From NCBI GenBank assembly GCA_003343905.1, contig QAKI01000038.1, positions 1-9,943 on the forward strand: 9,943 bases of DNA, in the 5' to 3' direction. Positions 1 to 5,051 of this stretch are shown in pieces. The notes under the pieces are model-generated. The model did not search any database. It was not told the origin of the DNA and worked only from the letters and a program-made list of their open reading frames with translations. The translations under genes were made by a program, and so were the position numbers. Source of the DNA: Subdoligranulum variabile (lineage in GTDB: Bacteria > Bacillota > Clostridia > Oscillospirales > Ruminococcaceae). Positions within the stretch are counted from its first letter, which is position 1. Each line of letters begins with the position of its first letter.

Positions 1-688
1 CACGAAAGGGAAGATATTTATCCGGCTTATTCATAACAGCTTGCTGGTAGTAGTAGCTGCTTCTGGCCATATGAAAGTAGGTCAAAAGCATTGGCAGTGC
101 ATATTTCTCCCTCAAGGCGCCGATGATCACTGCCTTTTCACGGTTTTTGAGTGCTGTCAGATCGACGCCTGGGTCTTTTTTGAATACTGCGAGGGTCTCC
201 TTCAATACATCCACTTCAAACTGTAAATGCCGAACCTGTTCTTGAAGTGCCAGCATCTCCTCAGATTGGGGCCTTAGAGCATTCGGAGGCAACGGTTTTC
301 TTAGAATACTTTTTCTCTTTGCCATAAGGCCAACCATCCCGTACTTCAAGTATTTTCTTTGCCATGTATATATGCTCATACGACTGTATCCGATTTCTCT
401 CGATACATATTCTACATCCTCGCCGAGCTCAAAGCAACGGCGCAGTACCTCGTATTTGAATTCAGCTGATGGATGCCTTGGATGATCCGGCGTGTTGCAT
501 TTATGATCGCTTTTTTCGAGAATCTCTGCCGTATGACCATGCCTATTCTCCAGGCCGGCATTCCGGCGTTCATACCAATGGTAAAGAGTGGATTTGCTCG
601 GATATCCCAACCGTCGGATCACTGCATGCACAGATCCCAACCGTTCATGCTCTTTCAGTGCTATTTCTTCCTGTTCTTTTGTAGACAT
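1..688 (-). CDS. IS3-family transposase, fused OrfA-OrfB, N-terminal part
   Basis: The minus-strand frame is open from an ATG at 686-688 to the window edge (229 codons, no stop), so the C-terminal DDE catalytic domain lies outside. The protein would cut and join the ends of its IS element. Visible parts: an N-terminal helix-turn-helix around residues 18-42 (SVHAVIRRLGYPSKSTLYHW), a second around 76-112 (AEFKYEVLRRCFELGEDVEY onward), a leucine-zipper-like coiled coil around 143-170, then the start of the OrfB part at about 180-216, where KYALPMLLTYFHMARSSYYY matches the usual beginning of IS3 OrfB. In many IS3 elements OrfA and OrfB are separate and joined by a -1 frameshift; here they share one frame. 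AAGGAG lies 8 bases before the ATG and supports this start. I see no damage in the visible part. Family assignment is firm; the subgroup is not. Confidence 0.88.
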   Translation of the reverse strand, partial: MSTKEQEEIALKEHERLGSVHAVIRRLGYPSKSTLYHWYERRNAGLENRHGHTAEILEKSDHKCNTPDHPRHPSAEFKYEVLRRCFELGEDVEYVSREIGYSRMSIYTWQRKYLKYGMVGLMAKRKSILRKPLPPNALRPQSEEMLALQEQVRHLQFEVDVLKETLAVFKKDPGVDLTALKNREKAVIIGALREKYALPMLLTYFHMARSSYYYQQAVMNKPDKYLPFR

Positions 689-730
689 TCAGTCGTCTCC
701 TTGTTCTTGGAGTCCAACTTTCTGTCCGCA
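1..730 (-). mobile_element. IS3-family insertion sequence, partial, upstream end near 730
   Basis: The element holds the fused transposase and runs off the left edge. Its upstream end is placed at 730 because the minus strand there begins TGCGGACAGAAAGTTGGACT, which has the terminal TG of IS3 ends. It matches the terminal repeat of the neighbouring IS3 remnant (ending at 938) at 14 of 20 positions, including an unbroken AAAGTTGGAC. The exact boundary could be a few bases to the right, because coding sequence of the neighbouring remnant is recognisable only from about 736. The other end and any target-site duplication lie outside the window. Confidence 0.6.
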
Positions 731-735
731 CCCCC

Positions 736-914
736 GTCTCCTTCTTTGACATATTAAAATCCGAATTGCTTTACCTGCGGCCATTCCAACCCTTAAATGA
801 GTTTTATCCGGAACTAGTCGCTTATTTTGAATACTATAACCACAATTGGATGAAAGCCAAGTGAACGGGTTAAGCCCTGTCCAATACCGAGTCCAGTGCG
901 GATTTGCCGCGTAA
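736..914 (+). pseudogene. IS3-family transposase C-terminal remnant, frameshifted
   Basis: Reading the plus strand from 739 gives SFFDILKSELLYLRPF, the conserved IS3 stretch that directly follows the catalytic glutamate of the DDE domain. It continues through AYFEYYNHNWMKAK, then needs one missing base at about 862 (AAGTGAAC where AAG-TTG-AAC is expected) to continue as NGLSPVQYRVQCGFAA and a TAA at 912-914. Both halves match the usual C-terminus of IS3 transposases, so this is the tail of a different copy with a 1-base deletion. Everything upstream, including all three catalytic acidic residues, is gone, apparently cut where the minus-strand IS3 element begins. It cannot make an active product. 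Confidence 0.8.
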
Positions 915-918
915 CAAC

Positions 919-938
919 GGTCCAACTTTTGGGGTGCA
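919..938 (+). repeat. IS3-type terminal inverted repeat of the remnant
   Basis: The plus strand reads GGTCCAACTTTTGGGGTGCA, whose complement TGCACCCCAAAAGTTGGACC has the form of IS3-family ends. It starts four bases after the transposase stop codon, the usual distance, so it marks the downstream end of the plus-strand IS3 remnant at 938. It shares 14 of 20 positions with the end of the neighbouring minus-strand IS3 element. Confidence 0.7.
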
Positions 939-1086
939 GTTCAGCTTCGCCGCCCTTGACATCCATCCCCACCGGCGTTATGATGCAAACAAGTCGGCAG
1001 CCGGACAAATCCGCTGCCGCCCTGTTATCACTTTGCTCTATTCCCACCCAAACGGAGTTTACACAGAACTTGGGATTGACCCTGGT
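939..1086. other. Unassigned junction between IS3 end and IS1182 remnant
   Basis: No convincing gene is seen here. The frame of the IS1182 remnant stays open through it, but the residues no longer match that family. The stretch holds a bulged inverted repeat (CGGCAGCCGGA at 995-1005 against TCCGCTGCCG at 1010-1019) without a T tract. It also holds TTTACACAGAACTTGGGATT (1059-1078), which resembles the ends of IS256-type elements; that is only a resemblance from memory. It may be the scar of a further, mostly lost element. Confidence 0.4.
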
Positions 1087-1953
1087 GCGGATTCCGAGTA
1101 TGCGGGCATAGCGCAGGCCATGCAGCTCTTTGGCTTCTGCGAAAGATCGTTCAACGGTTTCCTTGCGCCAGGCGTAGATCCGTTTCCCTTTGGATGTCTT
1201 CGTAAACGCATCCGCCTGCTCCAATGCATCCTGCCATACATGGTGCTTCACCTGCCTTCTGCTGGAATGGGCCGGGAAGCATTTCGTCCGTTTGGGGCAG
1301 TCCCTGCATGTCCTGGGATCGCTCCTGTATTCCCGATACCCTTCCCGGTTGGTTGTGCGCCATGTCAGCTCGTGCCCTTGCGGACACAGGTAAACGTTCT
1401 TGATTGGGTCAAAGGTGAAACGATATTTCCCGAAATAGTGCCCCTTGTGCGTACGCCTCCGGTAGCCTACTACCGGCTGTATCCCGGCTTGCACCAGCTG
1501 GTGACACACTGACACACTGGCGCACTGTGGGATTCCGCGTCCAGTCCCATGTACTTGGGCTGCTTCCCCAGTCGCTTTTCAATATCCTTATAGTATCTCT
1601 GCTACGGGTTCTACGTCGTTGATATTGCCCGGAGTTATCCGTACATTTACTACAATGTTGTGCTTGCTGTCCACGGTTCGGTGTTCGCTGTAATGGAAGC
1701 CGTCCGGCTTGCCTTCCCTATGCAGCTGTCCACTTTTGCTGATCTCCCGGGTCGGCGGGTTATCATCGTCGTCCTTCTTATCGAAGGGCTTCTTGCCCAC
1801 CTCCCTGCGGTCCTGCCCGATGGCCTCGTCCAGCTCTTCCAGATACGCTTTGGGCGTTCGCTCGACCGCCACCGTTGTCTTTTTGTGCTTGGTAGCTTTG
1901 GCCTTGACGTGGGTCGAATCCGTATATACGCCATGCGTATCAGCTTGAAATGG
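1087..1953 (-). pseudogene. IS1182-family transposase, decayed and truncated
   Basis: The minus strand carries the middle and late parts of an IS1182-type DDE transposase in three pieces. From about 1950 the frame reads VYTDSTHVKAKATKHKKTTV, then AYLEELDEAIGQDRREVGKK, then DGFHYSEHRTVDSKHNIVVN, ending in AEIL at a TAA (1588-1590) made by one extra base at 1590. The next piece reads KDIEKRLGKQPKYMGLDA up to APVC, then an 8-base tandem duplication shifts the frame. The last piece runs HQLVQAGIQPVVGYRR, a cysteine-rich stretch CPQGHE...CRDCPKRTKC, and ETVERSFAEAKELHGLRYAR, losing similarity after LGIR at about 1087. Six residues (usually TTDPDS or close) appear to be missing between KS and GQLH at 1731/1732. 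The N-terminal domain is absent, with an in-frame stop at 1954-1956. It is not functional. Confidence 0.85.
1502..1517. repeat. 8-bp tandem duplication that breaks the IS1182 gene
   Basis: TGACACAC occurs twice in a row (1502-1509 and 1510-1517). Removing one copy joins the minus-strand frames as APVC-HQLVQAG, the expected IS1182 sequence, so the duplication itself caused this frameshift. Confidence 0.75.
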
Positions 1954-2049
1954 TCACATCAGCAGCAAAACATTAGAACCGTCCTTCTCCCAAAAAACAG
2001 GCGGTGATTATTGCGCAAGAAAAAGACGGAAGAGCACCAGGATAAATAA
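1954..2049. other. Short spacer between IS1182 remnant and IS200 element
   Basis: No gene is supported here. The plus strand holds a short open stretch (AVIIAQEKDGRAPG before a TAA at about 2046) that could be the last codons of a gene cut by the insertions, but nothing recognisable is left. The left boundary of the IS200-type element should lie near the right end of this stretch. Confidence 0.3.
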
Positions 2050-2054
2050 ATATC

Positions 2055-2075
2055 CCCCGGCAACGCCGGGGTTTT
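2055..2075 (+). terminator. IS200 right-end hairpin, terminator-like on plus strand
   Basis: CCCCGGC (2055-2061) pairs with GCCGGGG (2065-2071) across a 3-base loop AAC, followed by TTTT. On the minus strand this is the hairpin near the right end of the IS200 element, preceded by GAAAACC. On the plus strand the same DNA has the form of a rho-independent terminator with a short T tract and would stop plus-strand transcription entering the element. Confidence 0.6.
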
Positions 2076-2161
2076 CATAGACGGGTAAAACCCTGGAATA
2101 CTAGCGCACGCGTAACGTCGCGTTGGTAGGGTCTGCCAGTCGCGAAGGATTGTTACTTGCC

Positions 2162-2180
2162 GCCCGTAAACGGGCTTTTT
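2162..2180 (+). terminator. Terminator-like hairpin abutting the tnpA stop
   Basis: GCCCGT (2162-2167) pairs with ACGGGC (2170-2175), loop AA, followed by TTTTT (2176-2180). The T tract is on the plus strand, so it would end transcription running antisense into tnpA. On the minus strand it lies directly after the tnpA stop codon (2179-2181) but has no T tract in that direction. Confidence 0.5.
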
Positions 2181-2613
2181 AGAAGTTTCCCATCGTCAAC
2201 TGTTCTCCAGCTTTGTCTTCTTCCAGCTGGTGCCGTATATATTCTTCTATTTTCTTTGCATTTTTGCCCGCTGTGTCGACGTAGTACCCTCTGCACCAGA
2301 ACTCCCGGTTGCGGTATTTATACTTCAATTCCGGGTGCTTTTCGTATATCATCAGGCTGCTCTTCCCTTTCAGGTATCCCATAAAACTTGATACCGAGTA
2401 TTTGGGAAGTATCTCTACCAGCATGTGTATGTGGTCTGGGCATACTTCTGCCTCTATGATTTTCACTTTCTTCCAGTTACACAGTGTTCGCAGAATCTCT
2501 CCTACTTCTCTACGCTTCTGCCCATAGAACACTTTGCGCCGATATTTCGGTGCAAATACTATATGATATTTGCAATTCCACCTTGTGTGCGATAAACTAT
2601 TTACGTCGTTCAC
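2179..2613 (-). CDS. tnpA: IS200/IS605-family Y1 transposase TnpA
   Basis: This is a 144-residue HUH single-strand transposase that cuts and rejoins the hairpin ends of its element through a covalent tyrosine link. Visible motifs: the N-terminal strand KYHIVFAPKYRRK (15-27), the metal-binding HUH motif as HIH at 61-63 within CPDHIHMLVEI, FWCRGYYVDTAG at 105-116, and the tyrosine motif YIRHQ with catalytic Tyr125 and Gln129. Length and motif order are normal for IS200 TnpA and no damage is seen. I place the start at the GTG 2611-2613, because GGGAGG lies 9 bases before it and family members begin close to NSLSHT. An ATG at 2685 in the same frame would add 24 residues unlike the family. The gene is the only one in its element and points away from the glycosidase gene. 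Confidence 0.9.
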   Translation of the reverse strand: MNDVNSLSHTRWNCKYHIVFAPKYRRKVFYGQKRREVGEILRTLCNWKKVKIIEAEVCPDHIHMLVEILPKYSVSSFMGYLKGKSSLMIYEKHPELKYKYRNREFWCRGYYVDTAGKNAKKIEEYIRHQLEEDKAGEQLTMGNF

Positions 2614-2699
2614 TCCGAATGACCTCCCTTTGCTTGGCTTGTGCAGTTGGCAGACCGCACTCCCATTATAGCAAAGGGAGTTCATCTTTCTGCAGTATC

Positions 2700-2709
2700 G
2701 ACTATAGTC
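2700..2709. repeat. 10-bp perfect palindrome in the IS200 leader
   Basis: GACTATAGTC is its own reverse complement. It sits between the left-end hairpin and tnpA, in the untranslated leader of the transposase, so it may be part of a folded leader or only a chance palindrome. Confidence 0.35.
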
Positions 2710-2717
2710 TTCTTTCG

Positions 2718-2740
2718 AACCACTCGCCTAGCGAGTGGTT
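2718..2740 (-). repeat. IS200 left-end hairpin
   Basis: AACCACTCGC (2718-2727) and GCGAGTGGTT (2731-2740) form a perfect 10-bp stem with a 3-base loop. It lies about 100 bp upstream of the tnpA start, where the left-end hairpin recognised by TnpA is expected. On the minus strand its foot carries GAAAACC (2743-2737), the same seven bases that flank the right-end hairpin. Confidence 0.7.
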
Positions 2741-2758
2741 TTCGTTATACAAATACAG

Positions 2759-2790
2759 GCGGGGAGGAACCCAGCCTCCTTCCCGCTTTT
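2759..2790 (+). terminator. Imperfect terminator-like hairpin upstream of the glycosidase
   Basis: GCGGGGAGG (2759-2767) can pair with CCTCCTTCCCGC (2775-2786) through a GCGGG/CCCGC base and a GAGG/CCTC top with a 3-base bulge, followed by TTTT. It lies just outside the IS200 element and could end the transcript of a gene lost to the insertions. The bulge makes it weak. Confidence 0.35.
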
Positions 2791-2881
2791 ATTATGGGAC
2801 GTTTTCAAGGCGGAGGAGGGGTCAAAGCAGGCCCCAGCCCTTTCGCAGCAGGATTACATATTCCCCGCACAGCATTACAAA

Positions 2882-2910
2882 TTGCCTGCGCAGCTTCAAT
2901 CTGCTATCAT
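2882..2910 (+). promoter_or_regulatory. Candidate housekeeping promoter for the glycosidase gene
   Basis: TTGCCT (2882-2887) and TATCAT (2905-2910) are separated by exactly 17 bases, a plausible -35/-10 pair about 33 bases before the start codon. It is found by eye only; one such match in a 150-base leader is not strong evidence. Confidence 0.35.
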
Positions 2911-2928
2911 CTGGGGAAGAGGAGAGAG

Positions 2929-2934
2929 AGGAGG
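2929..2934 (+). promoter_or_regulatory. Ribosome binding site deciding the GTG start
   Basis: AGGAGG lies 8 bases before the GTG at 2943-2945. This sets the start of the glycosidase; the same frame stays open far upstream into the IS200 element, where no comparable site is in position. Confidence 0.75.
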
Positions 2935-2942
2935 TCTGCCTG

Positions 2943-4991
2943 GTGGAACTATACGTAAAAGACGGGGCCTATTGCTGGAGCCGGGAGCGCAGTCAGGATG
3001 ATGCCATTGCCTCTTTGGCGCCCATGCTGGTGGAAGAATATGATGAGCTGCATACGGCGCACGATGCCGGATTCTTATCCCGGGATCACATTGACGACTT
3101 GGGAAACGGCCTGTTTCGGGTCTGCCGCAGGGTGACCAATCAAAGCGGGCGCACCCGCCGCGTCAAACTCGTTGCGCAGCTCGAAACCCGTTTCAAACCC
3201 CAGGATTATCTTATGCCCTGCATTCTGTATAACGGCAACCAGTGGGGCAGCGGCAATTCCCCCAAGGGACTGACCTATGATGGGAAACCATGGATCTTTG
3301 CCTATGACCGCATGGGCATTCCGTCCTGCACGCTTACGGAGAACCGCGACGTCGGGCTTGCGCTCTTTGCCTCGGATCAGGATAAGGAAAGCCTTAGAAC
3401 CTCCGCAAGCTTGGTCAGGCAGGAGGACGGCACATTCCTTCACCGCATTTATTATCCGGTAACCGAAGCCCCTGTAACCTATAGCGGAAAAAACAAAATG
3501 ACGCAGCGTTATGACGAGTATTTCACCCTGACTCCGGGCGAAAACCTTTCGATCGCCTTCTATATCTTTGCCTGCGTACCCAAATGGGAACATTTTGCCT
3601 CCGCAAATCTGCTGGACCGAATGCCTGAAGTATTTCCCTATCGCAAGGGCCCTCGCTTCACTCCTGAAAGAGTGTGGGAACTGGGAATGAGCTATTTGAA
3701 AAGGCTCATCTATCCATGGCAGGGGAAAAAGCTGATTATCGCCGGCATCGACACAAAGCTGTCCCATTTGCAGGCGGGACATATGGGGGCAAAGCTCACC
3801 CCGGAAGAGATGCGGCGCCTGATGGGCCTTCGGGAATACAACACATACGGCTTTCACCGCATCATTTTTGAAATGGGCTGGGCAGGACAAGGCTTTCTTA
3901 CGGCCCGGCTGATGATGATTGAAGCAATCCGGCGAAACGACCGGGAACTGCTGGATACGGCCGTTGACATTCAGGAAACCTGGGCGGCGCAACAGCAGGA
4001 AAACGGTATGATCCTGCCTCACTTTGAGCGCTATGCCGAATGTGCGCGGCCTGATCAGAAAGGGGCGCTCTGTCAGGGATGGCAGCCGGAAACCTGCAAT
4101 CTTGGCTGGGGCGCGTCAGAAATGGCCAAGATCTATGCGCTGCTTAAGGAAAATGGCTTGGAGAAGCCGGAGTTTCTGCGCTTTGCCACCCGCATTTGCG
4201 ACTTTTTTGTGGCCCACTACAGCGCGGAATGGGGCTTTGGCAAGCTGTGGAGCATGCAGGGTGAGGCCCTTGACACCACGGGATCGGTCGGAGGGTTCAT
4301 CCTGAACGCCCTTATCGACACCTGGCGGGTGACAAAGCGGCAGGAATACCTGAAAACCGCCGCCACGGCGCTGGATTTTTACATGGAGCGCGATGTGAAC
4401 CATTTTCGATGCATGGCAGGGGCTATCGACTGTGAGGCCGTGGACAAGGAAACCGCCTTTCCCTTTGTGGTCTCAGCGCTGGACCTGTATGAAATCACCG
4501 GGGATGAAAAATATCTGGAATATGCGCAGAAAGCCGCGTATTACTTTTTCTCCTGGGCGTTTCAGTACGATGCGCTGTATCCGGACACAAGTGATTTTTC
4601 CCGCTACGGATACAGCACGCAGGGCGGAACCGCAATTTCTGCGGAGCATCATGCCATAGATCCCTGGGGCGCCCTGCTGACGCCGGAATTTGTCCGCCTG
4701 TGGAAACATACGGGACAGCAGCGCTGGCTTTTGTGGGCGCGGATGATGTGGGATCAATCCCTGCTGGGCATTACGGCACAGGAGGGAGAGAAGGTCCATG
4801 GCCTGCCCAGACCTCTTGGCAGCCAGAACGAAGGGTTTTTCCAATGCCGGTGGACCAAATACCGGCCTGACTGCGAGGAACGGGGGCATTTTAACGACTG
4901 GCTGGTATCCTGGTTATCCGCATACCGGCTGACAGCGCTGGACCGCCTTGTGGCGGTGGCGGGGGAAGAGGACTGGAGCCTGCTGGCATAA
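2943..4991 (+). CDS. Putative six-hairpin ((alpha/alpha)6-barrel) glycosidase-like protein
   Basis: The 682-residue protein has no signal peptide or membrane segment, so it should act in the cytoplasm. Residues 1 to about 225 look like a beta-rich N-terminal domain. From about 240 the protein is helical with repeated pairs of helices bearing aromatic and Gly-rich turns, as in six-hairpin glycosidases: EMGWAGQGF near 310-318, CNLGWGASEMA at 385-395, GSVGGFILNALIDTW from 447, DLYEITGDEKYLEYAQKAA near 515-535 and ISAEHHAIDPWGA from about 565. Conserved acidic residues in these turns could be catalytic, but I cannot name the pair or assign a GH family. The start is the GTG at 2943 behind AGGAGG. 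Lying beside a sugar importer and its regulator, it probably cuts an imported oligosaccharide. It converges on the regulator gene with a 60-base gap. The coding frame is intact despite the IS elements just upstream. It could instead be a lyase or an epimerase of the same fold. Confidence 0.7.
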   Translation: MELYVKDGAYCWSRERSQDDAIASLAPMLVEEYDELHTAHDAGFLSRDHIDDLGNGLFRVCRRVTNQSGRTRRVKLVAQLETRFKPQDYLMPCILYNGNQWGSGNSPKGLTYDGKPWIFAYDRMGIPSCTLTENRDVGLALFASDQDKESLRTSASLVRQEDGTFLHRIYYPVTEAPVTYSGKNKMTQRYDEYFTLTPGENLSIAFYIFACVPKWEHFASANLLDRMPEVFPYRKGPRFTPERVWELGMSYLKRLIYPWQGKKLIIAGIDTKLSHLQAGHMGAKLTPEEMRRLMGLREYNTYGFHRIIFEMGWAGQGFLTARLMMIEAIRRNDRELLDTAVDIQETWAAQQQENGMILPHFERYAECARPDQKGALCQGWQPETCNLGWGASEMAKIYALLKENGLEKPEFLRFATRICDFFVAHYSAEWGFGKLWSMQGEALDTTGSVGGFILNALIDTWRVTKRQEYLKTAATALDFYMERDVNHFRCMAGAIDCEAVDKETAFPFVVSALDLYEITGDEKYLEYAQKAAYYFFSWAFQYDALYPDTSDFSRYGYSTQGGTAISAEHHAIDPWGALLTPEFVRLWKHTGQQRWLLWARMMWDQSLLGITAQEGEKVHGLPRPLGSQNEGFFQCRWTKYRPDCEERGHFNDWLVSWLSAYRLTALDRLVAVAGEEDWSLLA

Positions 4992-5051
4992 ATGCAGGCT
5001 TTCAGGACAGGAAGGGGGAAAGAACTGCCTGTGGCATTTTGCCGACGGGGC
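4992..5051. other. Convergent intergenic gap
   Basis: Sixty bases separate the stop codons of the glycosidase (plus) and the regulator (minus). A weak 5-bp inverted repeat (ACAGG with CCTGT) is the only pairing noticed; no convincing bidirectional terminator is seen. Confidence 0.4.

Larger units (their letters stand above)
2050..2750 (-). mobile_element. IS200/IS605-type insertion sequence (tnpA only)
   Basis: This element of about 700 bp is read on the minus strand: a left-end hairpin (2718-2740), a leader, tnpA (2179-2613) and a right-end hairpin (2055-2071). On the minus strand each hairpin is preceded by GAAAACC at the same place relative to its foot. In this family such bases act as guides that pair with the cleavage site. 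There is no tnpB and no terminal inverted repeat, as expected for IS200. The limits are estimates, because the cleavage sites cannot be fixed without an empty site. The length fits a full IS200, so it may still be mobile. Confidence 0.72.

Noticed and set aside
175..181. A6G run in the fused IS3 transposase as a programmed frameshift site
   Set aside because: In the zero frame it is TTC AAA AAA GAC, not the A AAA AAG phasing used by IS3 elements. OrfA and OrfB are already in one frame, and a -1 shift would stop after a few codons.
814..1086. C-terminal continuation of the IS1182 frame down to 814
   Set aside because: Family similarity stops after LGIR near 1087. The rest of the frame reads through the unassigned junction and antisense to the IS3 remnant.
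904..1512. A 202-codon plus-strand open frame opposite the IS1182 remnant
   Set aside because: The minus strand here encodes recognisable transposase; the plus-strand product is unlike any protein I know.
2484..2942. Upstream extension of the glycosidase frame to an ATG-like start at 2484
   Set aside because: The extension runs antisense through the IS200 tnpA and its end hairpin. The product there is low-quality sequence, and AGGAGG marks the GTG at 2943.
3075..4022. A 315-codon minus-strand open frame within the glycosidase gene
   Set aside because: It is fully antisense to an intact 682-residue gene with its own ribosome binding site, and shows no family motif.
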